A stretch of 64,000 bases of DNA, taken from NCBI GenBank assembly GCA_026419775.2, contig JAOPGA020001810.1, positions 1 through 64,000 of the forward strand, in the 5' to 3' direction. The translations under genes and the position numbers were made by a program. How positions within the stretch are numbered: the first letter of the stretch is position 1; each line of letters opens with the position of its first letter. The notes under the pieces were generated by a model. The model saw only the letters and a program-made list of their open reading frames with translations, ran no database searches and had not been told where the DNA came from. The stretch comes from Acrasis kona (lineage: Eukaryota > Heterolobosea > Eutetramitea > Acrasida > Acrasidae). Below are positions 18,054 to 28,419 of this stretch, one piece after another.

Positions 18054-19488
18054 TTATGGGAGAGAATCAAATCGTAGATTTAAGAGGCACTCCTCCAACC
18101 TACAAGGTTGTTGTAAGTTAGGAGCAATATGCCAGGCGCTTTGCACGTCCTGATCAGCTTGCTCTTAATGTCCTTTTCCTTCTCGTCAAAGGCCTCTTGG
18201 TCAATTTTTTTTGCTCGGAGATTGATTTGGTGTGGCTTCAACTCCTCTGCAACCTCTGCTTCATACAGACGTATGCGTTCGTCACACGCGTGCAGTCTTG
18301 AGTGGGTATTTGATACGTCAGGCAGGCTATCAAAATCTTTGTAGTTCGCCAACCCCACGCCAGGACCACTTTTCGCTCTCTCAAGTCGTCTGGAATCTCG
18401 ATCCGAGTATGCCACCTTTACGCACAGCGCTGCAATCTATTATCTGTATATTACTACCTCCAGACTAGTCGCGACAGTTCCTCGCTTTTACGCAGTGGTT
18501 CAGAATCTCGATCCAGGTATGCCACCTTTACGCACAGCACTGCAATCTATTATCTGCCTACTACCGTCTCCAGACTAGTCGCGGCAGTTCCTCGCTTTTA
18601 CGCAGTGGTTCAGAATCTCGATCCGAGTATGCCACCTTTACGCACAGCGCTGCAATCTATTATCTGTATTGGTTGAGCAACTCCCGCTTGAGACCTTCCA
18701 TGAATCCATTGTCGATCAGATTTGTCTTTTTGATCAACTCATCCACCATGTCGGAGGTTTGCCTCTCCTTGTCCTCACTTTCGGCATTTTTGATTAACTT
18801 GACCAATGTAAATAAATTATTAATGTCGATTGGCCTGTTAGCCCTTTTGCTGTAGTGGTTGGCGCTAATCTTCATTATTCGCTCCTCTTCATAGAAGCCC
18901 ATCCTCCTGCTCATCCGATCTAGACGGGAATTGAAGTCGGTTCTCATGGTGGATAGGGTATTCTGGATGGTGCCCAAGGTACTCTGGACGGTGCCTAACA
19001 TGTTCGCAAGGTCTTGCAAATCAACTTTTGGTTCCTTCTTTGTTGGCGGTGAGAGGGTCAGGCCTGATAATTCGAAAGTTGGAGGTGGGAGCATCTGGGT
19101 GGAAAGTGTTGGGAATTCAGGTGGAGGAAGTGATGCAGGTGCGGTGCTGAAGAGTGATGAGGTTGTGTTGTGTGGTTTTGTTGGTGGTGTTGTGTTTTTC
19201 GTTTTTTTTTTTGAGGGTTGAGCGCTCTTTGGTTGGGATAGTCTTGGATACTTCCTACTGAGCATGTCTTCATTAATTTGCCTTGCGACAGAATGGACCA
19301 TCCCTGTCTTCCTGTTGTACGCGCCTATATCGTACATGAAATTTGTTTTCTTTAAAGTTTAGAAGTGACATCAAAAAGACATGTATTACCTCTTTTTGGC
19401 TGCTTAAATTGTTATAGTGATCTATAACTTTTTTTGAAGACTTGAGAGTGCTTAGGAAGTTTAGCTCATCCGCATTAGTCTGTTCCAT
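18054..19488 (-). pseudogene. Unknown coiled-coil gene interrupted by a 110-bp tandem repeat
   Basis: Exon 1 (19488-19390, MEQTNADELNFLSTLK...) joins exon 2 at 19349 across a 40-bp intron, continuing KTNFMYDIGAYNRKTG. Exon 2 has a Pro-rich segment, a coiled coil (VQSTLGTIQNTLSTM) and a helical end. Its frame stops at 18660, a few bases after entering the repeat array. Beyond the array, coding resumes near 18370 (GPGVGLANYKDFDSLPD) and a 47-bp intron (18146-18100, with CTAAC and TTGTAG) joins a last exon ending NLRFDSLP at 18054. The most economical reading is one gene split by the array. Alternatively the 5' part is a complete 259-residue gene. Its function is unknown. Confidence 0.5.
18387..18668. 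repeat. 110-bp tandem repeat array, about 2.6 units
   Basis: The motif AATCTCGATCC(G/A)(A/G)GTATGCC recurs at 18394, 18504 and 18614, a period of exactly 110 bp. Each unit continues through CTGCAATCTATTATCTG. A related pair of units lies at 43.15-43.28 kb, so this is a dispersed family. It has higher GC than the flanks. Confidence 0.85.
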
Positions 19489-19967
19489 TGTTGGGAGGTC
19501 TTAAGTTTGTGTTAGAGTTGTCTCGGTCTGTGAGGAGGGTTGACAGCAGGCCAATAGTGAACACGAGCAATCACCTTCTCAGTGATCTGTATATTTATAA
19601 TTTTAGTGTTAACACTTTGGTAACTCATCAATAACCATTGACGAGGTTTGTAAAACTACCAATAAACTTTTCACAGGCTTACCCTGTTAAAAAGCGAAGG
19701 GTTGACAGCAAAAATATGTAAATGTCAAACTTCATCCGAACGATTAAGGAGCTCAATTTTTACAAAGCAGAAACAATATCAACATAAAATAACAGGAGTA
19801 AACAACATAAGAACCATGAAGGTGTAAGGGTTTTAATGTTATTTTGAGCGAATCAAATATGTGGTAACGTAATCACAAAGAATGTACACTTTAATATACT
19901 GAATTTGCATCATCTCCTAACACTGTTCCTAAATCATCATGTTTCTTCAATATTCCTATTATATTCA
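19489..19967. other. Intergenic with a possible dispersed repeat
   Basis: No gene is seen. GGGTTGACAGCA occurs twice (near 19538 and 19706). The segment from about 19738, GAGCTCAATTTTTACAA and weakly matching sequence after it, recurs near 40245. Confidence 0.4.
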
Positions 19968-20640
19968 TCATCTCAATCCACTCCATGTACCGCAATGTAA
20001 ATATTGGTGAGATTTGTGTTTTGATTTATGAACATCTGGGTAGGAGGTTATTGGTGTGATGTTAACTTTGTTGGAGATTGTGGTTGCAATGTATTCAAGA
20101 TTTTCTAGGTTACATTCAACATGACTAAGAGAGTTTCCAACAGTTTTGTCTGCTACTGTATATGACAGTAACACAGGGTGAGGTTGGAATTGTTTTGTTA
20201 GACGGTAAGATTTGTAGTTTCCGACGTTTGAAGTACCAATTAGTATGTCGGTGTTTGCTGAATGTTGGTGTTTGCTGAATGTTGGTGGCTTTTGAGAGAT
20301 AACATTTATCATCAAGCTGGTTTGGTCCTCAATGTCCGCGTTGAAGTTGGGCCTTTGACCCGTTTTTCAATTTCCAATTCGACTTCGTTGGATTGTAGGT
20401 TTGGCTTTGTCGTAGCATGCAGAATCGCTTCTCACTAAATCCATAACTCCGTGTTTCGTTTCTGAAAGTCGTCCATAACTGAAGCACCAAACATACCCTC
20501 CTGTAGACAGTGATTGTTGAATTGTTTGATATCCAATTCAAGGTGGTGACTCTTGGATGCACGAGATGTCAATGTCGAAACGGGTTAAGAAGTTGGTGAC
20601 TTCTTCAAAAATCCGCACAATTCTTTCATTGTTATTGTTA
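19968..20640 (-). pseudogene. Decayed LINE endonuclease fragment
   Basis: One minus-strand frame reads IVRIFEEVTNFLTRFDIDI, then SCIQES, the start of a LINE-type APE endonuclease with its catalytic Glu. It continues GYQTIQQSLSTGGYVW and FNADIEDQTSLMINV and ends at 19968. In-frame stops near 20540 and 20360 break it, and no RT follows. It is not the same copy as the LINE at 12-16 kb. It sits directly upstream of the VIPAS39 gene. Confidence 0.55.
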
Positions 20641-20651
20641 CTACAAAGCAT

Positions 20652-20678
20652 CGTTGGTTCCGCTCCCGTTAAATTTTG
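20652..20678 (+). repeat. 27-bp direct repeat, upstream copy
   Basis: These 27 bases (beginning TCGTTGGTTCCGCTCCCG) are identical to 20852-20878 inside the first codons of the VIPAS39 gene, exactly 200 bp apart. Confidence 0.85.
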
Positions 20679-20754
20679 ATAATTCAGTGTACATCACGAT
20701 TGCAAGAGTGAGAACGATTCTGTATTTCCAATAAATATTGTAAAACTATCCAAC

Positions 20755-22563
20755 ATGTCATGGAGGAGCAAGAGGAAGGAGATGGACAGGGGAGAAGAGC
20801 CTAACATTCAATACGATGTTGGCGAGGACGATGATTTTAAAGAAATTGGAGTCGTTGGTTCCGCTCCCGTTAAATTTTCTTTGGACTTCATGAAGCCAAA
20901 TGACAATCAATCAATTTCAAAACCTAACCATGTAACAATAAAACCTCTACCAAGTGCTAACAACAGTGCAGTGGTTAGTAGACAATTACCACCGCCACCT
21001 TCAAAACCACAACCACCATCCCAACCAAAACAACGTACACCTTCCAATGACCAAGACTTATCAGAGACTGAAATATTAAAAAACCGAGTGGCGCAACTTC
21101 AACTCCAGAATCAAGAGCTACAAACAGAATTAAAAAAAGCAGATCGCTCGCTATACGACGAACTCGAGGAAGACCAGTTAACTATAGAAAAGACAGAAGA
21201 AGATGTGGTACAAAAAGTGAAATTGACACAACGCATACAATCGGACGAGTTTGATGAATATTTCCATTTGGACAAGAGCAGCAGTTCCTCATCCAACATT
21301 GACTCCATCAAGGACGGCATCACTTCCTGCGACATTTCAAACCTCATCATTAACTCTCACCATGATGGTTACGAGTACTCCGACGCCAATCTCTACGAAA
21401 GACAAGAAAATGCAATGTGCCAACTACGACGCGTTCGGAGCATGCAAGACAAATCCAACCTACTTCAAGAATTAAAACATTCGCCCGATGCAGCCATGGC
21501 AGTCATTCTATGGTGCGAACAAACTTTAAATTTTCACAACCTCATGAGCCTCCTCACAGGCGCCGACAACGCACAACATCTAGAAGCTTACATCGGACAT
21601 TTGAAACGCATAGGAGACACTAGACAATTATCTCTCACATACGGTCATTTTAACATGATCAGAGAAGAAACATTAATGAGAATGAAGAGTTGCCTCACAC
21701 GAAAATCACTTTCTGAAAAATCAAGAACAGCTCAAGAGTGTAGTCAGTTCATAAGTAACTCTAGAGAATCAATAAAATCAAAATGTAACAAGAATAGTCT
21801 ATTCGACATTTCTCACTACCATCAAACCATGGTTGACCAATCTAATCTTTTACAATTACAATCTAGAATAGATGAGTTGGACAGTCATGCAAAAGATCCC
21901 ATCTTCCAACAATACAAGAGAAGCGATATTTCTGGAACTACTTTGTCTAATTCTCTCCAATATTGTTTGTTTTATCATCCTTATGCTACAGAAACAAAAG
22001 TAGCGAGTGCACAATCGATGGCCAAGTCATTTGCACTTAGCGAACACCGATATTTCTACGAAGCCGTACACACAAGAGCTCGTATTGGGGACTGGACGGC
22101 CGTCAAATCTCTTTATCAAAATGCAAAAAAGAAAAACATGTGTTATATGAGTAGTTTAGAATATAGAGAGTTACATAATAGTACAGGCGTGTCTGGTTTT
22201 TTGAAAAAGAAACTTGTTACTGGAACAAAGGACTCTTATTCTGTGTTAGCTGTCAATAATTTTATTACCGATGCATTAATGTATAACGCTCCTTCTTTAT
22301 TTGTTGAATTTCTTTTGAATGAACTCAATGATCCTCTTGAAAGATTTCACTTGGCAAAAAAGAGACATGTGTGGCATGTCGCGATAAAATGTGTTGCGTA
22401 TGAGTTGAAGGATAAAGAAATGTTGCAGCAGTTAAGATTGGAAATTTTAAATGTAATGAGTGCTCATGATTCCATGCAGTTGAGAAATGAAATTGATCAG
22501 TTGTTGCATGGTGATAAGATCAAGTGGAAAAAGAGTGGTTCTGGTGGTGGTTGGTTTGGTTGA
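20755..22563 (+). CDS. VIPAS39: VIPAS39 / SPE-39-like Vps16-domain protein
   Basis: VIPAS39 pairs with VPS33B in the CHEVI complex, which acts in endosome-to-lysosome and granule traffic. The 602-residue protein has a disordered N-terminus with an acidic patch, a Pro-rich stretch and a coiled coil (about 105-135). The helical Vps16 C-terminal domain follows from about residue 240 to the end (SPDAAMAVILWCEQTLNF, EAYIGHLKRIGDTRQL, AVNNFITDALMYNAPS, FHLAKKRHVWHVAIKCV). No N-terminal beta-propeller is present, which favours VIPAS39 over VPS16 itself. There are no introns. The first codons contain the second copy of the 27-bp repeat. Confidence 0.8.
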   Translation: MSWRSKRKEMDRGEEPNIQYDVGEDDDFKEIGVVGSAPVKFSLDFMKPNDNQSISKPNHVTIKPLPSANNSAVVSRQLPPPPSKPQPPSQPKQRTPSNDQDLSETEILKNRVAQLQLQNQELQTELKKADRSLYDELEEDQLTIEKTEEDVVQKVKLTQRIQSDEFDEYFHLDKSSSSSSNIDSIKDGITSCDISNLIINSHHDGYEYSDANLYERQENAMCQLRRVRSMQDKSNLLQELKHSPDAAMAVILWCEQTLNFHNLMSLLTGADNAQHLEAYIGHLKRIGDTRQLSLTYGHFNMIREETLMRMKSCLTRKSLSEKSRTAQECSQFISNSRESIKSKCNKNSLFDISHYHQTMVDQSNLLQLQSRIDELDSHAKDPIFQQYKRSDISGTTLSNSLQYCLFYHPYATETKVASAQSMAKSFALSEHRYFYEAVHTRARIGDWTAVKSLYQNAKKKNMCYMSSLEYRELHNSTGVSGFLKKKLVTGTKDSYSVLAVNNFITDALMYNAPSLFVEFLLNELNDPLERFHLAKKRHVWHVAIKCVAYELKDKEMLQQLRLEILNVMSAHDSMQLRNEIDQLLHGDKIKWKKSGSGGGWFG

Positions 22564-23729
22564 AGAGTTTTGTTTCTCTTTTTGCACTATTATATGGTAT
22601 TCTAAATAAATTTATTAATGCAACAATACTCTATATTCTTCTCTTTTTGAAACCGTAGATGTCTGTCACATTTCGTTCGGTTTTTTGCTTGTTTGTGTTT
22701 ATAGTACTTTGAACAACATTCCAGCATACATCAATGCATGAAAAAACCGAAGAGGAAAGTACATTAAAATACTAACAACAAACAACATTGAATTTATTAA
22801 GTTGAAATTGTCACTGAAGGAATAAAACAATCATTTTGTTAACCCTTTGAATAATCACACCAAAAATCGAGTCAACTTGTCAATTTGAAAATTGGAATTA
22901 AGCTTGATTTCAAGGTAAATCCTTGATGATATAGTGTCTTTGACAAGACATTAAACACTATTCAGCCATATAAATATNATTTTCTTGAAGCTCTAATCCT
23001 GCCCTACTCGACACACCAATAATATCAATAAAAAGTAGCGGAAGTATGCATACTTCTCGGTTTTTTTCTGAGGTAAAAATGCATTTTTATTGCTGCAAAC
23101 ACCGTTAAATGACATTCTAAGAGTCTATTTTTTGGTGGGTTCAAAAGAGTTAAAATCAAACATGTGGCCAACTCTTACTCTTTATTTATTATAATACATG
23201 TCAACTCAAACTGTTGCTAGATTGTTTGGTGATTGGTTGATCGTCACCTCATCTTTGTCGATGATGGACCTCCATATTTCCTTCTTCGTTAAGATAATTG
23301 CCCCCCACAAACTTTGACTTTGGAGTCATGAGTTAATCTTTTCCATTCATGTTGGAAGCAATGTTGATGTTTGTGTTAAAATGGGTGCTTGTGGTCGATG
23401 GGGCTTGGAGAACAAGGTGTGGAAATATATTAATCAGATTAGCGTCGGATTCTATAAAGGATCTTCTCTTGATTTGCACTCCTCATTTCCAATCGAACAA
23501 ATTGATTTGACATTGGCAATTCTGTGAGTTTTTTCTTGTATTGATGTGATGGTGTCAAGTTTTGATTGTATAAGGCTATTATTTTTCCAACCGCATTTCC
23601 TGTATGTATTCAAAACGTTCATATGAACAGGTCATGACTTTGTGTTAAATCCACTCCCATTGTAATCCATCTCACATTCGTTAAATTACAAAAGTTTGCG
23701 GCGGCAAATAGTGAAAGATCAACAAAACC
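22564..23729. other. Intergenic, 1.1 kb, nothing supported
   Basis: AT-rich with one ambiguous base near 22978. No open frame of useful length, tRNA or clear repeat is seen. It contains the FACT gene promoter. Confidence 0.5.
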
Positions 23730-25625
23730 ATGTCAACGACGGCAACACCAGCAGCCCCTGACCGGTTCAAAGGTATCTTCCTTGGAGGGAGAAACGCAAC
23801 GGCAATAGCAGGAGAACTCGTCGTTTCGGGTGAAGATGAAAAATCATTTTATTGGAAAGCAAACGGATCCACCAACAATGTAATTGTAAATAAGGGCACA
23901 ATCGATCACTTTGAATGGTTGTTAACCGGAAGGGGTTATGCACTTCGTATATGGAAGAATGGATCTGAACAAATCACAGAGTTCCTAAACTTTAAAGAAG
24001 CTGATTTTTCGAAATTAAAAGAATTGTTAGATCGCTTCTTCCCCGACCTTCAAGTAAACAAGACAGAGCTATGTTCAAGGGGAGTCAACTGGGGCGAACC
24101 CAAATTCCACGGTAACGTGCTTTCGTTTGAAAATGACAATAAGGAAGAATTTTTAATAAATTTGTCCGACGTTAAGACTTGTACTAAATCAGCAAAGAAT
24201 GAATTAATTGTTGAGTTCCACAATGATGACACTGTGCAAAAAACCGACGACATGTTGGTGGAGATGCGCTTTGTGATACCCAAGGAAATCAAGCCCGAAG
24301 GCGAGGAAGAAGAAGGCGAAGATGCGCCGCCGTCCATTAATCCCTTTGACCAAATTTATAATAAAATCATTTCGCGTGCAGAAATTTCAACCGACACTGG
24401 CGACGCCATTGCTTCTTTCGAAGGTCTTCCGTTCATCACTCCACGTGGAAAGTACAACGTGGACATGCACAAGAAATACATTCGTCTTCACGGAAAGACC
24501 TATGCTTTCAAAGTTTTGTACAAATCCATCAGCACTCTCTTCTTGTTGCCCAAACCAGGCGAAACCCACATGTTCTTTGTGGTCAGTCTCGACACACCCA
24601 TCAGACAGGGTCAGAAGGCTTATCCTTACCTAGTGTTCCAATTCGACAAGAGCGTCATGATCTCCAAAGAAAAACCATTACAGATCAAGATGGACAAGGA
24701 AGGTCTAGATAAGCTCCAGGACAAGACTCTCAAAGAGACCATGCACGGAAAACAATTCGAAGTGGTCGCCAAAGTATTCCGCGCTCTAGCCGAAAGAAGA
24801 TTAATAGGTCCAGGAAAGTTCAAGTCCTTCACGGGCGACAATGGCATTAAATGTAGCATGAAGGCCAACGAAGGCTTCTTGTTTTTCTTGGAAAAGAGTT
24901 TATTCTTTTTGCACAAGCCGGCCATCTACATGCGACACGAAGAAATAAAGAGTTTCAAATTCGCAAGGACCGACAATCGTGCCGGAGGAAGTAGGTACTT
25001 TGATTTGGTAGTCTTGTTGAAGAATGGTAAAACGTTCATCTTTAGTAACATTAACAGAAGCGAATACGAAAATCTAATCGAGTTCATCTCCGGAAAGAAT
25101 TTACACATTGAGAATTTGAAGGAAATGAAGGAAGCAGAAGCAGCAGCGCACACTTATGCAGAAAATACGGTCGGAGGAGCAGCAGGTGGTGCAGCAGATG
25201 ATGACGACGAAGAAGACGATGAAGATTTCCAAGCAGACGAACACAATTCAGACGAAGACGATAGAGAATTCGAAGAAATTGTCGATAATGTTGCAGAAAA
25301 AATTGACCACGGAGAAGCCGCTGAAAATGACGACGAAGCATCTGGCTCTTCTGCTAAAAAGAGAAAGAGAGATGACGAAGATGCTGGCGACGAGGAGAAA
25401 TCGGATAAACCAAAAAAGAAAAAGAAGAAGGCGTCGAAGGAGGAGGCAGCTGGTGAAGAGGAGGAGAAACCTAAAAAAAAGAAGAAGAAGGCGGCGGCAG
25501 CGGAAGGAGAAGAGGAGAAACCGAAAAAGAAGAAGAAGAAGGCGGCGACAGCGGAGGGCGAAGAGGAGAAACCAAAAAAGAAGAAAAAGAAGGCTACTGA
25601 GGAAGTTGTTAGTGTTGAAGAATAA
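23730..25625 (+). CDS. SSRP1: FACT complex subunit SSRP1/Pob3 without HMG box
   Basis: With Spt16 this protein forms FACT, the histone chaperone that opens and rebuilds nucleosomes during transcription and replication. The 631-residue protein shows the N-terminal PH-like dimerisation domain (NATAIAGELVVSGEDEKSFYW), the structure-specific recognition region (YNVDMHKKYIRLHGKTYAF) and the tandem PH module (GIKCSMKANEGFLFFLEK, SRYFDLVVLLKNGKTFIFSNI). An acidic stretch follows (DDDDEEDDEDFQADE). In place of an HMG box the tail has several EEKPKKKKKK blocks. The last blocks are close repeats of one another. The build is that of Pob3 with an added basic tail. No intron is needed. Confidence 0.92.
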   Translation: MSTTATPAAPDRFKGIFLGGRNATAIAGELVVSGEDEKSFYWKANGSTNNVIVNKGTIDHFEWLLTGRGYALRIWKNGSEQITEFLNFKEADFSKLKELLDRFFPDLQVNKTELCSRGVNWGEPKFHGNVLSFENDNKEEFLINLSDVKTCTKSAKNELIVEFHNDDTVQKTDDMLVEMRFVIPKEIKPEGEEEEGEDAPPSINPFDQIYNKIISRAEISTDTGDAIASFEGLPFITPRGKYNVDMHKKYIRLHGKTYAFKVLYKSISTLFLLPKPGETHMFFVVSLDTPIRQGQKAYPYLVFQFDKSVMISKEKPLQIKMDKEGLDKLQDKTLKETMHGKQFEVVAKVFRALAERRLIGPGKFKSFTGDNGIKCSMKANEGFLFFLEKSLFFLHKPAIYMRHEEIKSFKFARTDNRAGGSRYFDLVVLLKNGKTFIFSNINRSEYENLIEFISGKNLHIENLKEMKEAEAAAHTYAENTVGGAAGGAADDDDEEDDEDFQADEHNSDEDDREFEEIVDNVAEKIDHGEAAENDDEASGSSAKKRKRDDEDAGDEEKSDKPKKKKKKASKEEAAGEEEEKPKKKKKKAAAAEGEEEKPKKKKKKAATAEGEEEKPKKKKKKATEEVVSVEE

Positions 25626-25652
25626 ATGATTAATTAATGTACATGTTTATTT

Positions 25653-26250
25653 TTAAATGTAAATCAAAATCATTGCGAGTATGCTGACAGCACCTCCAAA
25701 TGCGAACACCCTTTTTGCGTTAGATTGAGAGAATTTTAAGTGAGCTTACCCAAAGGGTGAAATGAGATCAATGCTGAATTCTCCACCTCTGGCTTGCTTC
25801 ATGACGACTAATGTCCTCATGAACGAATATATAAACATGACCAACGAAGACATCATAAATACTGAACCCGCTGCTGTTAGGGCAGGTTGGCTGAGTCCAG
25901 AGTTTGAGGATTTGACAAGTTTGGCAATGGTGAGACCCACTCCAATGGAAGATAATGCTGTCCTGCACCAAGCTAGGTTGGTACGCTCTGTTAAATGTTA
26001 GTGTAATGAAGATGTCGTGTTAATTACCGAGTGCAAGCATGTCTCTCGCCGTTGCTCCTGTGTTCTTGATCGTAACCCATCCAATTTTACACTTCCAATC
26101 ATCCCATTGTTGTTTAATTGTTCTTTTCGGCTTCTTTACCTCGACGATTTCGTGAAAATCTTCCGTTTCAAGATCCTGTTGATGCTGTGATTTGGTTCCG
26201 TCGGATTTGGAAGGTTGTTCCTGAAGTGCGTAGTATTGGGTGTCGGACAT
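25653..26250 (-). CDS. DUF202 (YidH-type) membrane protein, three exons
   Basis: Exons 26250-26028, 25987-25750 and 25710-25653 (introns of 40 and 39 bp, the first with CTAAC) give 172 residues. The hallmark ARDMLALERTNLAWCRTALS is created by the first splice. Three hydrophobic segments follow: SSIGVGLTIAKL, SVFMMSSLVMFIYSFM and GGAVSILAMILIYI. The cytoplasmic head is acidic, then basic. DUF202 domains also form the membrane part of VTC polyphosphate polymerases; this protein lacks the SPX and catalytic parts and resembles stand-alone VTC1-like or YidH proteins. The ATG at 26250 is the first in frame. Confidence 0.85.
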
Positions 26251-26733
26251 GCTTTGGTTAAAATGTACGCCTTTTGAGTTGCTCCGCTTGTCAGCTTTGA
26301 AAAGATTACAATTGGTTTTGACACCCAATTGCAAGGACTCATTGCTTTCGTAAGACTGACTAATTAACTTGTGGTGTTTTGTTGGACGGATTTTTTCATG
26401 CAACGGAAAACAATACAACGCTAAACAATCTACTTTTAATTGACGTGCATTTACACAACCTCAAACTCAAGGATCAAAGATGAATAGCAACATTTAAATA
26501 AAGAATCCATTTTGTTCATTATTGTTCGAACAAAACCTTTGAATTGTTGTTTGTACTTTGAGGTTTTAATGTACATTAATGTTTCAGAACAACTTAATGA
26601 ACAACTTAACGAATAGTTATCGGATACAAGAATCGAGAACAATACCAAGACATATACAAAGAATTTGATGATTTGATGATTCGGGAAGCAGTTAGTACTT
26701 TTTATTGATGAGATTGACGCCATGGGAGTTCCA
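26251..26733. other. Intergenic, nothing supported
   Basis: A 90-codon minus-strand frame here has one hydrophobic segment but no homology cue or splice context, so I do not call it. Confidence 0.4.
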
Positions 26734-27754
26734 TCTGTTGACCCAGCGGAGGGACTTTTTTACTGCAATCAAAACGCAAAGAGATTTAAACAGAGGGGTT
26801 CCTTTCATCTTCTTTTGTTATCTCGAACGTTTATGGGAATTTCCTGAATGAAACAATTGGATGGAGATGCTGATGATACAGTCGAAGGTACCATGTTGTA
26901 TGATGATAACGGCACCTTCATTGTGAAAAATATTTAGAAACAAGCGATTGAATTGATGAATCCATTAGACATCATCATTCAGCAGAAACAACCATTGCAG
27001 TTCATGCGCTCCTGGTTATAAGTACGCACATTACATCAATGCGTTCAAAATTGCTTTGGATAAACTACTCGCAAGTCAAACTACCTACTTTTATATAATT
27101 GAAAAACAAGAATACAAAGTCTTGCGATTCTGTTATACTTTTAACTGGACAAAGATTTGGTATCGAACATGCAGCAACAGTTAGTATTGCAAAAGATAGT
27201 TTCTCACAAGGGGACATTGATGCATCATGTTGCGAAGGCATACAAGCAGAACTTGAACCTAAATGAGATGTGAGTTATTGACTGGACTAATGTCGAGCCA
27301 ATAACTCACATCACGCACGCTTCTGAAAAAATTTACCACTACCCAAAAGTAGACTACTGCAAATTAGCACTTGTCTATCACAACATTGATTCCAACAAGC
27401 TACAAATCCATTTCAAAGATGAAGTTGTTCATGTTGAATTGGATGATCATTCATCGAATTTGGATGTTAAGCGTGGGATCAAAAAGAGAAAGCTCCAAGA
27501 CGGGTGCGATTCTCAAAGTAAGTCACGAAACACAAAAAGTACCTAACATGCTATTGTAGTAGTGGGCGGAGCGAATGAATCAAGTGACATTGAAGTATTA
27601 AAGAAAAAGTATGAATTGTTGCAGCAGCAACTAGATCTACAAAATTGTCACCAAAGTAGATAACAAAATTTGTGACCTTGGCATGTTAGTGGGAGATCTC
27701 ATTGACGATTCAACCATATGCTTTGAAGAGATGATTGAAACAGAGGAATGGTAA
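26734..27754 (+). pseudogene. Decayed multi-exon gene of unknown function
   Basis: Protein-like stretches succeed one another on the plus strand in changing frames: MGVPSVDPAEGLFYC, GYKYAHYINAFKIALDKLLA, RFGIEHAATVSIAKDSF, then SEKIYHYPKVDYCKLALVYH and FKDEVVHVELDDHSSN. A good 42-bp intron (27518-27559, GTAAGT...CCTAAC...TTGTAG) joins the last part to ANESSDIEVLKKKYELLQQQ. One frame change later the segment GMLVGDLIDDSTICFEEM ends at 27754. There is at least one in-frame stop (near 27271) and several frame changes. I do not recognise the family. It may be two relics rather than one. Confidence 0.45.
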
Positions 27755-28419
27755 TGGCGTATTAAATAAAGTTTGTTGTTGGGTTCAAGAGAGTTGATTC
27801 GAATACGCAAATCACCAAATATCCAAAAATACAGATACATTCAATGATAAAAAAATTTGTTTGTTTTATTACAATATATAGCCATATCCACTCTCTAATG
27901 GCCAGAAGATTTGATGCATCACCAATTATAAATGATATCTCGGCAGAGAAGAACTATTGTGAATTTGCTTGTAGTTCTTGACATCAATCTTGAATTATTT
28001 TTGATGACATCTTTGATACTATTTCTCGTTCGTTTATAGCAACTCTCCGATCACTTTGACCCCCACTTATAAAAATGAATTGATCTTGTAATCATTTCCT
28101 TGAGCGTCATATACATGTGTACACATTTATAATTTTATAGAAGGATGTGTTGTATATGAGCTATCAAACGGTAAGTGCTAGAGTGCTAGTTTTCATGGTG
28201 AACACTTTCGAAAGCTTTCATTAGGAGCCCTAAACCTTCATCAGTACAATTTCGATAATTGGAAGTTCCCATAAAGAAGCACGGGTTAATATTTTTGTAA
28301 CATCTTGAACTGGGGGTATTCATGTAGAAACCTAGACGTCACAGTCCACATTCGAAGAGTAGAATTTGTATCTTCTCAATAAAATGTTTGGTTGACTTAT
28401 AAGAACAAAATAGTACATA
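27755..28419. other. Intergenic, nothing supported
   Basis: AT-rich, with no gene seen; contains the Vti1 promoter. Confidence 0.5.

Noticed and set aside
18387-18668. CRISPR array
   Set aside because: The whole 110-bp unit repeats, with no variable spacers, and the setting is a eukaryotic gene.
26451-26723. 90-codon minus-strand frame with one hydrophobic segment
   Set aside because: No homology cue, no splice partner and no promoter context; AT-rich chance frames of this size are common here.
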